DNA of 64,000 bases from PWQG01 sp050486205 (GTDB lineage: Bacteria > Pseudomonadota > Gammaproteobacteria > Pseudomonadales > Pseudohongiellaceae): assembly GCA_050486205.1 (NCBI GenBank), contig JBJHCW010000006.1, forward strand, positions 186,001 to 250,000, given 5' to 3'. The notes below the pieces were generated by a model that searched no databases, was not told the DNA's origin, and saw only the letters and a program-made list of their open reading frames with translations. Shown here one piece after another: positions 36,502-44,802 of the stretch. A program made the translations under genes and the position numbers. Position 1 is the stretch's first letter. Each line of letters opens with the position of its first letter.

Positions 36502-36740
36502 GGTGAGCTCCTTTGAATTGCGGTATGTCGTTGCCAGTGTAACGCAGCCGGCAACGCGTTTCCGAGAAGTAGCTAACAGTGTGGGCAGCAGTCTGCCGAT
36601 ATCGCATTCGGGTCTTTTACACCCGAACCCCTTGTGGCAGAGCCTCGTGCAGCCGCAGACCGAACAAAGCGTGAAACATGGTTGGCCGCGCCGCGTTTGA
36701 CAGGCACAATGCCTGTTTAGGGTATACAAGGACACCTGTC

Positions 36741-37679
36741 ATGCTCAAACGCACTGATATCACTGCGCGATCCCTGCGCTCGCGAATTGTCGGATTGGTT
36801 CTGCGCTGGCGCCTGAAGCCCAAATTCACGGCTGAGCATTTTGATGAGGCGCGATTCCGCCGTTGGCTTGACAGGGAAATGGGGCGCAAGCGCACCACCA
36901 CGGGTGTCGCCATTCGGGCGGCTGAAGATGCACCGGTTGCTGGCGAGTGGAATGTGCCCGATGGCGTTTCGGCTGATGCCTGTCTGCTTTACCTGCACGG
37001 TGGTGGTTATCTGTTCGGATCACCGTTGAGTTACCGCTCGTTCACCACGCAACTGGCCTACCGGGCAGGCATGAGGGTGTTTGTGCCGGATTACAGGCTG
37101 GCGCCGGAAAATCCATTCCCGGCGGCCGTGGATGATGCACTGGCCACCTATCGTTGGCTGCTGGATCAGGGTCTGGAGTCTGCCAATATCGTTCTGGCCG
37201 GTGACTCCGCCGGTGGTGGCCTGTCACTGGCGCTGGTGCACGCGCTGAAGCAACACCAACTGCCACTGCCTGCTGCCGTGATCACCCTGTCGCCCTATGC
37301 TGATCTGTTGGCCACGGGTGAGTCACTGGACAGCCAGTCCGACAGCTGTGTGATGTTCACGGGAGAGAGTATCCGCAGGGCGGCGGCAATCTATCTGGAT
37401 GGTGCTGATGGCAGCTCTCCGCTTGCCTCGCCACTGTATGGTGATTTCAGTGATTTTCCGCCAATGCGGATCTATGCCAGTGACAACGAAGTGCTGCGCG
37501 ACGATGCATTGCGGGTTGCCGAGACCGCCGCGGAGGCCGGTGCGGATGTGGAGCTGGAGGTCTGGCGCGGGCAACCCCATATCTGGCCGATTTTCTATCC
37601 CTTGTTGCCCGAGGCCGATCGTACCATTGTTGAAATGGGTCGCTTCGCCAGGTCACACGTGGGATCAGCGCTCTCGTAA
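36741..37679 (+). CDS. Alpha/beta hydrolase, hormone-sensitive lipase (HSL) family
   Basis: 312 residues from ATG 36741 (AAGGA upstream); an earlier ATG adds 21 unlike residues. The HSL signature is clear: oxyanion motif LHGGGYLFGSPLSY, VPDYRLAPENPFPAA, nucleophile elbow GDSAGGG, acid in DNEVLRDDA and His in GQPHIWPIF. It is a cytoplasmic esterase for short acyl esters by family. The last 15 bases overlap the convergent MotB-like gene. Confidence 0.93.
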   Translation: MLKRTDITARSLRSRIVGLVLRWRLKPKFTAEHFDEARFRRWLDREMGRKRTTTGVAIRAAEDAPVAGEWNVPDGVSADACLLYLHGGGYLFGSPLSYRSFTTQLAYRAGMRVFVPDYRLAPENPFPAAVDDALATYRWLLDQGLESANIVLAGDSAGGGLSLALVHALKQHQLPLPAAVITLSPYADLLATGESLDSQSDSCVMFTGESIRRAAAIYLDGADGSSPLASPLYGDFSDFPPMRIYASDNEVLRDDALRVAETAAEAGADVELEVWRGQPHIWPIFYPLLPEADRTIVEMGRFARSHVGSALS

Positions 37680-38429
37680 CACCAGTTCCACCCGCCGATT
37701 GGCTGCCCGCCCTTGCGCGGTGGCATTGCTTTGCAGCGGCTGCCTGTCAGCGTGGCCTACGGCCTGGAAGCGTGATCGCAGCCGCTCGCCTTCCTCGAAA
37801 TAGCGAACCACGGCTATGGCCCGGGCGCTGGAAAGTTCCCAGTTGGACGGGAACCGGGTGTTGTTGATCGGCACGCTGTCGGTGTGGCCTTCCACGGATA
37901 CCGCGCCATCAAACAGCGTGAGAAAGTCCTGCAGGCTTTCCATCAGCAGCAGACCATCAATGGTCAGTTCTGCCTGGCCGCTGTCAAAAAGCATGTCGTC
38001 AACAATGCGCAGCGTGATGCCCTCATCGTCCGGGATCACCTCCACGCCCTGAACCTGCAAAGTGGCCAGGGCCTGCAGCAGGTCCTCAGCCTGACCGCCT
38101 GCATCGGCCAGTGCGCCGGTATCGGCGCCGGAACGTCGCTCGGGCGCCTCATCAGCGCCGCTGCCATCGTCGGCCGGTTGCAGGGCGTCGGCCTCGGATG
38201 CATGCGGCGCCTGCTGGTCTTGCTCACCGCCCGGCTCGATATCGGTCTGCGTGACTGCCGACATGGCCGTTTCTTCGGACTTGGGTTCAGACAGGGCCAG
38301 CATCAGCACAAAAAACGCAATGATCAGTGTCAGCACGTCCAGATAACTGATCATCCACGAGTCCTGCCCGCCGTCGGCGCTGCTGGCTGGTTCGTCCCCT
38401 ATCAGCTCCATTGAGGGTCGCTCACGCAT
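37665..38429 (-). CDS. MotB-like stator/OmpA-domain protein
   Basis: 254 residues. One N-terminal membrane helix with the ion-carrying aspartate in SWMISYLDVLTLIIAFF (equivalent to MotB Asp32), an Asp/Glu/Gln-rich linker, and a C-terminal OmpA-like peptidoglycan-binding domain (VEGHTDSVPI, NWELSSARA, GRAANRRVELVL). It forms a stator unit with the MotA-like protein; the two genes overlap by 8 bases. No flagellar or chemotaxis genes lie nearby. Confidence 0.9.
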   Translation of the reverse strand: MRERPSMELIGDEPASSADGGQDSWMISYLDVLTLIIAFFVLMLALSEPKSEETAMSAVTQTDIEPGGEQDQQAPHASEADALQPADDGSGADEAPERRSGADTGALADAGGQAEDLLQALATLQVQGVEVIPDDEGITLRIVDDMLFDSGQAELTIDGLLLMESLQDFLTLFDGAVSVEGHTDSVPINNTRFPSNWELSSARAIAVVRYFEEGERLRSRFQAVGHADRQPLQSNATAQGRAANRRVELVLRER

Positions 38430-39237
38430 CGCGTCGCCGCCTTACGGGTTCCGGCTCAGGTGTACCATTGTCGCGAATCTCGTCTTCATAGGTGGCCACA
38501 AAAGAGCGCAGGGTCTCTTCGATGACCGATGGTGGTCGACGCTTGCTCATCAGGGCAATGCCCTCCAGCACCATGTTCATGGCCATCAGGCGTTCTTCGG
38601 TTCGCCTTTCCAGTTTCACGGCAATCGGATTGAACAGCACGTTGGCCAGCAGAATACCGTAGAAGGTGGTCAGCAGTGCGACCGCCATTTGTGGGCCAAT
38701 CATGTCGATGCTGCCCGAATCCATGACCGCCAGCATATTCACCAGGCCCACGAGTGTGCCAATCATGCCGAACGCGGATGCATAGGTGCCCATGGTGCGG
38801 AAAATGTGTGATTCGGCCCGCTCCTTGGCCCTCAGTCTGGCAATACGCCAGCGCAGTATGTCGATAATTTCCTCTTCCTTGGTGTTGGCCAGCACCAGCT
38901 GGATGCCGGTGCGCAGAAAGGGGTTGCGCGCGCGCGCCAGTGCGTTGTCCACTTCCTTGATCTCGCCCTGGAACCAGAGCCGCGACATGGCCACCAACTC
39001 ACGGATGTCATCGCGGGTATAGGTGTTTTCCCGGCGGAACACAATGCCCACAAGGCGCACGACACGCAGTACTTCGCGCAGGGGGTAGCTGATGAAGGTG
39101 GCTGCCATTGTGCCGGTCACCACAATGGCAAGGCCGGGCAGGTTGAAGAATCCGGTCTGGGATTCCGCTGAGAAGAACAACACGCTGGCAAGCAATAGCA
39201 CGCTGGCCACCATGCCAATCAGCGTGGATGGATTCAT
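38422..39237 (-). CDS. MotA-like stator protein
   Basis: 271 residues. Four hydrophobic segments (about 4-22, 30-50, 155-175, 185-210) with the long cytoplasmic loop between the second and third, as in MotA/PomA. TMGTYASAFGMIGTLVGLVNML and ALLTTFYGILLANVLF are the family ion-path helices. The loop has the charged RAKERAESHIF region. It pairs with the MotB-like protein. Whether it drives a flagellum or another machine, and with H+ or Na+, cannot be read here. Confidence 0.92.
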   Translation of the reverse strand: MNPSTLIGMVASVLLLASVLFFSAESQTGFFNLPGLAIVVTGTMAATFISYPLREVLRVVRLVGIVFRRENTYTRDDIRELVAMSRLWFQGEIKEVDNALARARNPFLRTGIQLVLANTKEEEIIDILRWRIARLRAKERAESHIFRTMGTYASAFGMIGTLVGLVNMLAVMDSGSIDMIGPQMAVALLTTFYGILLANVLFNPIAVKLERRTEERLMAMNMVLEGIALMSKRRPPSVIEETLRSFVATYEDEIRDNGTPEPEPVRRRRDA

Positions 39238-39317
39238 GGGTACGTCCTGGCTGGAGGGCTCTCTGGATTATAGCGGCAGGCAGGCGGCACACTTTACAGT
39301 GGATTCGGGATTTCAGG

Positions 39318-39932
39318 TCAACGATGCGGCAATACACGAAGCAGATGACTGACGAGTTGGTGTGTCAACCACCACAGCAGCGTACAACCCATCATGACCA
39401 GGGCGAACCAGAGGGCAGGGTGCATCCAGGGTTGCGGCTCACGCCAGGGGCCAAGCACCCAGTTGACGCTCGATTCCGGCGTAGACAACCAGAGCGACAG
39501 CAACAGTACGGCATACCCCACCGGCACCAGCAAGCGATACCAGGCGCGGGGTTCGTAACCGAGCCGCCACACCATCCACAGCAGCACAAAGGGCAGGGGA
39601 AGGTGGTACAGGGACAGGGCACGTATGGCCAGCGGAATACTGCTGTCATGCATGTACTCCACCAGCCCCAGTGGCGGCTGGCCGGTAGGCAGGCTGGCCA
39701 CAAAGTCGATGATCCAGACCATCTCCGGCAGCAGCACGGCAACCAGTGCCGCACTCGCCAGCCAGCGGTTTTCCAGCCATAAGGCCGCCAGACCCGTGAA
39801 CAGCGCGAGATTGGAAAACCAGAGGAAGTTCAGCAGCCCGTAGGCGATGGTATAGATTGGCACCTGCACCGCCACAAAGGCGGTGTACAGCCATTTCAGC
39901 CATAAGGGCAGCTGTTGTTGTGTTGCACTCAT
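39318..39932 (-). CDS. Polytopic membrane protein of unknown function
   Basis: 204 residues from ATG 39932, chosen because it overlaps the DUF418 gene stop in ATGA; the frame runs on upstream but inside that gene. About five or six hydrophobic helices; motifs FLWFSNLALFTGLAALWLE, EYMHDSSIPLAIRALSLYHL and WREPQPWMHPALWF. I do not recognise a family with certainty. Coupling to the DUF418 gene suggests a joint membrane role. Confidence 0.72.
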   Translation of the reverse strand: MSATQQQLPLWLKWLYTAFVAVQVPIYTIAYGLLNFLWFSNLALFTGLAALWLENRWLASAALVAVLLPEMVWIIDFVASLPTGQPPLGLVEYMHDSSIPLAIRALSLYHLPLPFVLLWMVWRLGYEPRAWYRLLVPVGYAVLLLSLWLSTPESSVNWVLGPWREPQPWMHPALWFALVMMGCTLLWWLTHQLVSHLLRVLPHR

Positions 39933-41146
39933 GCCTGCCCGGCCTGTCGGAAGGGTTGGCGTTGCCAGTAGGTCAGGGAGCGCCACAACCATTCCAGCGG
40001 TCCGAAGCGGAAATGCCGAAGCCAGATGGGTGACAGCCACAATTGCAGTGCCCATATGGCAAACACAATACCGATCTGCCCGGTGCGGGACACCTCGCCG
40101 AACAGGCCCAGTCCATGGCCGTAGAAAATCAGTCCACACAGCAGGGTGTGCATGATGTAGTTGCTGAAAGCCATGCGGCCAACAGCGGCAAGGCGTCGTG
40201 TGGCACCCACAAGGCGGCTGTACCTGATCAGCAGCATCACAAGGGCCAACCAGGCCAGGCTGACAGCAAGGCTTCCCCAGTAATTGAACTGGGAGCCAAA
40301 AAACAGTGATGTTGGTGCCCAGTCGTTGGCAAAGTTCCAGTGTATGCCCCAGGCGACAACGGGCAGGCCAATGACGGCGCCACCGATCAGCATCCGCCAG
40401 TAGGTGACGGTGCTTGCGTTGCCACTGATCACACCCAGCCGATACAGCCCCATGCCCACCAGCATGAGGCCGGCGGCGCGCCAGAATGCCCAGATCAGCA
40501 TAACAAAAGTATGCATTTCCAGGGCAGCCGGTATGCGTTGTTGCAATTGCATCAACCAGGAGCCCTGGTAGGCGGCCACCTCAGCGCCCAACGCTTCGGC
40601 GGAGGGGTCCCAGCTTGCCAGAACCATTTCCTCCAGCACGTCCTGTGGCATGTCCGACAGCGACAGGCCGGAAAGAATATAGATGAGCGAGGACACGGCA
40701 ATAAACACCAGTCCTGCTGCCAGCAGTCTGACAGGCGCCAGGTGGCGCATTGGATACACAACAAAGGCACAGATGGCGTAGATGAACAGTATGTCACCGT
40801 GCCATAACAGATAGGCGTGAATGGCACCGAACAGCAGCAGCCAGGCATTGCGCCGGTAATGCAGCGCGGTGGGCGAAACACCTTTGTCCACTGCCCGGTC
40901 GGTAAACAGCACAATGCCGGCACCAAACAGCATGGAAAACAGGGTCATCATTTTCTGATCGGTGAGCAGATGCCCCAGATACCACACAACACCGTCGGCG
41001 CCTGACAGGCTGCCCCATACCGTGGGGTTCAGATAGGCAGCCATGGGCATGGCAAATACCTGTATGTTCATGACCAGAATGCCCAGTACGGCAAAGCCGC
41101 GAAGCACATCCAGCTCTTCCATGCGTTGGCTTGTTGGTGCGGTCAT
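39929..41146 (-). CDS. DUF418 (YeiB-family) membrane protein
   Basis: 405 residues, about ten hydrophobic helices. The start RMEELDVLRGFAVLGILVMNIQ and the C-terminal GRMAFSNYIMHTLLCGLIFYGHGLGLFG are the DUF418/YeiB hallmarks. These proteins are thought to be transporters or membrane acyl-handling proteins; the activity is not established. It overlaps the next gene by 4 bases and is divergent from the exported protein at 41223. Confidence 0.92.
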   Translation of the reverse strand: MTAPTSQRMEELDVLRGFAVLGILVMNIQVFAMPMAAYLNPTVWGSLSGADGVVWYLGHLLTDQKMMTLFSMLFGAGIVLFTDRAVDKGVSPTALHYRRNAWLLLFGAIHAYLLWHGDILFIYAICAFVVYPMRHLAPVRLLAAGLVFIAVSSLIYILSGLSLSDMPQDVLEEMVLASWDPSAEALGAEVAAYQGSWLMQLQQRIPAALEMHTFVMLIWAFWRAAGLMLVGMGLYRLGVISGNASTVTYWRMLIGGAVIGLPVVAWGIHWNFANDWAPTSLFFGSQFNYWGSLAVSLAWLALVMLLIRYSRLVGATRRLAAVGRMAFSNYIMHTLLCGLIFYGHGLGLFGEVSRTGQIGIVFAIWALQLWLSPIWLRHFRFGPLEWLWRSLTYWQRQPFRQAGQA

Positions 41147-41222
41147 GAGGGTGGTCCTTGTGCCTGTTTTGAGCGATTATGTGGTCTGTAATGCGCCTGT
41201 TTCTTTTTTATGGAGTATAACA

Positions 41223-42176
41223 ATGACAAACATCCGATCAATCTGTTTTGTCCTGTATGCCCTGCTGCTCGCCACCAGTGTTGCCGCCAATGCCAGTGCA
41301 GAAACGTCGGTCATCAGCGAAGGCCAGAAATACGTGATGGCCACACACTCCTTCAATGTATTCATTGGTCCACAACGCAATCGCGAGGGCGAAGTGCTGG
41401 CACCCGGTCCGCTGGCAGCGTTGGCGCGGGAAGCCGGAAAGACGGGGCACCAGGCCCTGGCTGTGCAGATGATTGGTGGCTCCACACCCATGCAGCATTG
41501 GGAGCAGGGTGATGGTGATGATTCGCGCAATATCGCCAAAGTGGCGCTGCGCCAGGGCGGTGTGGATGTCTTCACCCTGTCACCCAACGCCATCATGCCC
41601 GAACCGGGCGTGGACCTGTTTGGCGATCTGGTGATCAAAACCAACCCCGATGCCCGTATCCTGGTGCAGAACTCCTGGGCCGCCTGGGACGGCCACGGCA
41701 TGACAGCCAGTGTGGGTGGCGGTGAGCGGCCGGATTTCAGTAACGAGGACCACAACCTGGCCACCATCAGCACCATTGATGGCTGGTTGGCCTCACTGGA
41801 GGAGCCGGGTGGTTATCTGGAGCGCATGCGAACCCAGCTCGCCGGTATCAACGAACGCGCCGGGCGCGACATGGCCTTTGTGGTGCCGTCCTCGGTGGCA
41901 ATATATGAACTGCGCAGGGCCATCATCGAGGGCCGTGTGCCGGGTCTGGCGCAGCAGTCCGATGTGTTCCGTGATGGCATGGGTCATGTGGCCACACCAG
42001 GCATCAATCTGGTGACCTACGTGTGGTTTGCCGTCATGTACCGCGAGAACCCGATCGGGCTGCAGTCGCTGGTGGAAAGCGACGACCCGACCTCAGCAGA
42101 TCGCGAGCGTGTGTTGCAGCAGATTGCCTGGGAGGCGGCAGTGTCCGAGCCGATGAGCGGGGTGAAGGCGCACTAG
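41223..42176 (+). CDS. Exported protein, possibly SGNH-hydrolase-like
   Basis: 317 residues from ATG 41223, with GGAG 9 bases before it; the open frame extends 60 codons upstream without signal features. Signal peptide to about residue 28 (ATSVAANASAE). Then YVMATHSFNVFIGPQRN, VQMIGGSTPMQHWEQG, VDVFTLSPNAIMPEPG and VTYVWFAVMY. The block order (HSF, GGSTP, late conserved segment) recalls SGNH-type hydrolases and similar exported proteins in Planctomycetes, but the GDS motif itself is missing. Function unknown. A WYL regulator gene follows 12 bases later. Confidence 0.75.
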   Translation: MTNIRSICFVLYALLLATSVAANASAETSVISEGQKYVMATHSFNVFIGPQRNREGEVLAPGPLAALAREAGKTGHQALAVQMIGGSTPMQHWEQGDGDDSRNIAKVALRQGGVDVFTLSPNAIMPEPGVDLFGDLVIKTNPDARILVQNSWAAWDGHGMTASVGGGERPDFSNEDHNLATISTIDGWLASLEEPGGYLERMRTQLAGINERAGRDMAFVVPSSVAIYELRRAIIEGRVPGLAQQSDVFRDGMGHVATPGINLVTYVWFAVMYRENPIGLQSLVESDDPTSADRERVLQQIAWEAAVSEPMSGVKAH

Positions 42177-42188
42177 GGACAATCTGAC

Positions 42189-43157
42189 ATGGACAGGTTT
42201 GATCGCATCTACCAACTGCACAACATACTGAAAGAGCGGCGCACACCCATCACACGTGCGGATCTGATCGAGCGGCTCGGCTGCAGCCGCTCGACACTGA
42301 CCCGCCTGGTGCGCACCTACCGCGACTATCTGCATGCACCACTGACGTTCGATGCCGAGCGCGGTGGTTATTTCCTGGAACACCGGCACGGGGAAACCTA
42401 CGAGCTGCCGGGCCTGTGGCTCAACGCCATGGAAATCCAGTCGCTGCTGGCGGCTCATCAGTTATTGGCGGAAGTGCGTCCGGGCGTGCTCGAGCCGCAT
42501 ATCGCGCCGTTGAAGGAAAAACTCGAATCCCTGCTTGCCAGCCGCCAGGCCGGCAACAATGAACTGATCAAACGCATTCGTTTCCTGCCCATGGCCAGCC
42601 GCAACCCCCGACTCGAGGAGTTCCAGCAGGTGGCCGAAGCGCTGGTGTCGCGCAAACGGCTGCGTATCAAGTACAGCAGCCGCAGCAGGGATGTGCTGGA
42701 TGAACGCTGGATCTCGCCCCAGCGCCTGGTCTATTACCGTGACAACTGGTACCTGGATGCCTGGTGCCATGCGCGCGATGCGCTGCGTACATTCTCAATG
42801 GACAGGCTGGATGTTTCCCGGCAGGAAGGCACGGCAGTCGATGTGCCGGATGAGCGGCTGGATGCAGAGCTGACCCCCTCCTATGGCATTTTTGCCGGGC
42901 CGGCCACACAGCAGGCTGTGATCCGTTTCTCGTCCACCGCAGCCCGGTGGGTGGCGGATGAGCAGTGGCATCCTGACCAGCAGGTGCGTGCGCTGCCTGA
43001 CGGCGGCTGGGAGCTGACCGTGCCGTATGGCGATCCGACGGAATTGATACGGGACATCCTGAAATTCGGGCCGGATGCGGAGGTGGTGGCGCCGGAGGGG
43101 CTGCGGAAGGCGGTGGCGGAGCGGTTGGGGCAGGCGTTGCGGGGGTATGGGGGTTGA
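42189..43157 (+). CDS. YafY-type HTH/WYL-domain transcriptional regulator
   Basis: 322 residues. N-terminal winged HTH (DRIYQLHNILKERRTPITR then GCSRSTLTRLVRTYRDY), central WYL domain with RLRIKYSSRSRD, WISPQRLVYYRDNWYLDAWC and FSMDRLD, and a C-terminal WCX domain (ELTVPYGDPTELIRDILKFG). WYL domains sense small nucleotides or nucleic acid ends; many regulate defence or DNA-damage genes. It begins 12 bases after the exported-protein gene, so they share a transcript. The target is not evident, and no defence genes are nearby. Confidence 0.92.
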   Translation: MDRFDRIYQLHNILKERRTPITRADLIERLGCSRSTLTRLVRTYRDYLHAPLTFDAERGGYFLEHRHGETYELPGLWLNAMEIQSLLAAHQLLAEVRPGVLEPHIAPLKEKLESLLASRQAGNNELIKRIRFLPMASRNPRLEEFQQVAEALVSRKRLRIKYSSRSRDVLDERWISPQRLVYYRDNWYLDAWCHARDALRTFSMDRLDVSRQEGTAVDVPDERLDAELTPSYGIFAGPATQQAVIRFSSTAARWVADEQWHPDQQVRALPDGGWELTVPYGDPTELIRDILKFGPDAEVVAPEGLRKAVAERLGQALRGYGG

Positions 43158-43329
43158 AGGCAAGTTCATGACGGGTTGGATTGCAAATACATCTTCACGG
43201 GCTGCGCCTCACCTTCGCGAACAACACTTGAGATGAACAGGGGAGCCAGCGGCCATTCGTGCACACGCATTTCAAGCGTCGGGGTGGGCAGCCTTGGCTG
43301 GCCTTTGGCGCGACCTGGCAAAGTATCGC

Positions 43330-43503
43330 TCACCCTTCCAGCACTATATCCGGGAACAAACCGGCTTTGAGCGAGAGAATGACCATGTCGAGCAAGGGCC
43401 GGTGCGCGTGCCGCTTCATCACCTCGGCCAGCAGGCTGCGCGCTTGTGAGGACGTTGTGTGGCTGACCGGTTTTCGGAGGCTTGCTGTTTTTGAATCTGT
43501 CAT
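43330..43503 (-). CDS. Small protein of 57 residues, unknown
   Basis: Reading ATG 43503 on the minus strand gives 57 codons, ending GLFPDIVLEG. GGGAG stands 8 bases upstream. The product begins MTDSKTASLRKPVSHTTSSQ and continues with an amphipathic helix ARSLLAEVMKRHAHRPLLDM. I do not recognise it. The opposite strand in the same place reads LWRDLAKYRSPFQHYIREQ, also protein-like, so the coding strand is not certain. The rest of 43158-43648 shows no other gene. Confidence 0.45.
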   Translation of the reverse strand: MTDSKTASLRKPVSHTTSSQARSLLAEVMKRHAHRPLLDMVILSLKAGLFPDIVLEG

Positions 43504-43648
43504 GGATCATCTCCCGTGTCGTCAGGGCCATTGTATCTGGCGTCTGATGCCTTGACGATGCCAACCCCTATAGTGAAGATGGTCAGGCTCATGGTCTGAG
43601 CCTGCAACACCGTAAGATCGCAATTTTCAGATTTGCTGGAGGCGGCGC

Positions 43649-43825
43649 ATGCTGGAAGGTTTTCTGATTGGCTTTCTGCTGATATTTCTTGGTATCACGG
43701 TTCTGGTACGCACGTCATGGAAAGAGCTGATGGCGTACACAGCCAGCGGTTTTGTGGCGTTTGTGATCACGGTGGTCCTGGTACTGCTTCTTGCTGTTGT
43801 GGTGGCAATCGGGCGCCTGACCTGA
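43649..43825 (+). CDS. Small two-helix membrane protein, 58 residues
   Basis: ATG 43649 has a strong GGAGG 8 bases before it. The product is two hydrophobic helices, MLEGFLIGFLLIFLGITVLV and FVAFVITVVLVLLLAVVVA, joined by a short RTSWKELMAY loop. Too short for usual length cut-offs. No family recognised; stand-alone. Confidence 0.7.
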   Translation: MLEGFLIGFLLIFLGITVLVRTSWKELMAYTASGFVAFVITVVLVLLLAVVVAIGRLT

Positions 43826-44211
43826 CCCTGTGCACCCGGGAACGGCGCCGTCAATTTGCCTGCAGTGTCTTCCGCCGTTACGCTGTGACGTTCCCGCAAC
43901 ACTGGCACAGGGAGCGCTCACTGGTCTGGAGGCTTGGTCACGATCTGATAGCCGCAGTTTACCGGCTTCCTGCTCTTCCCGGATCGTGAACCAGAGCCGG
44001 CTACAGCAGTTTGAGACTATCGAAGCTGTCCGTCAGAAATTCATCAATTGCCCAACAGGCAACTGGCAGCGCGGCAGGCAAATTGTGTGATTTTTCGTGA
44101 CCGTGCTTGCAGTTCTCCAATCCATGTCGACCGTGGCCCGGTCGTTGGCGCTGATGCCGGCAAACCTCTGTTATACTGCCTGCACCACAATCTATCAGGG
44201 GAGAAGGACCT
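43826..44211. other. 386-base interval without a clear gene
   Basis: No frame has both a start with a ribosome site and a protein-like product. A stretch at about 43840-43990 reads in one plus frame as Arg/Trp/His-rich sequence and could be a gene remnant. TTATACT at about 44171 may be the -10 of the next gene. GGGGAGAAGGA before ATG 44212 is its ribosome site. Confidence 0.5.
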
Positions 44212-44802
44212 ATGAAGCGACTGTTGAAACCCATGCTGGCTGTTGCTGTGCTGGCGCCCGGACTGGCGCTGGCTGATGCCTCGAATTTCAACTACGTGCA
44301 GGGGGGCTATCTCACCGGCGCCATTGGCGGGGTGGATGTTCATGGCTGGGGCGTGGAAGGTAACGTCCAGTTAAACGAGCGGACGTTCCTGCGCGGCACC
44401 TTCAATCGACTGAATCTGGACGAGAACATCCCCAATTTCCGTTTTGACAGTGAAGGCCACAGTTTTGGTGCCGGTTTCATTTTTGGTCAGAATCCCACCG
44501 CCAGTGTTTACGGCACGCTCAGCTATGTCGAGATCAAGGATCGTTTCCGGTTCAACCTGGACCGTTTCACCGATCGTTACACCGGTTACGATCTCGGTCT
44601 TGGTGCCCGTATCAATCTGACACCGGAGGCGGAGCTGAAACTGGCCGTCAATCACACCGATCTGGGCCGTGATGGTGGTGACCAGACTGTGCCTTCTGTT
44701 GAACTGGTCTACAAGTTCACCAATCAGATTGCCGGTGTAGCCGGTTACTCCCGAAAGTCCAGTGACGACATGCTGGGTCTGGGATTCCGGTTCTACTTCT
44801 GA
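44212..44802 (+). CDS. Outer-membrane beta-barrel protein
   Basis: 196 residues. Signal peptide MKRLLKPMLAVAVLAPGLALA, then a mature protein of alternating strands ending GLGFRFYF, with the C-terminal Phe that the BAM machine reads. Size and pattern fit an eight-stranded OmpX/OmpW-like barrel of the small-porin type. Ribosome site GGAGAAGG. Its stop overlaps the ATG of the PLP enzyme gene by one base (TGATG), so they are translationally coupled. Confidence 0.85.
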   Translation: MKRLLKPMLAVAVLAPGLALADASNFNYVQGGYLTGAIGGVDVHGWGVEGNVQLNERTFLRGTFNRLNLDENIPNFRFDSEGHSFGAGFIFGQNPTASVYGTLSYVEIKDRFRFNLDRFTDRYTGYDLGLGARINLTPEAELKLAVNHTDLGRDGGDQTVPSVELVYKFTNQIAGVAGYSRKSSDDMLGLGFRFYF

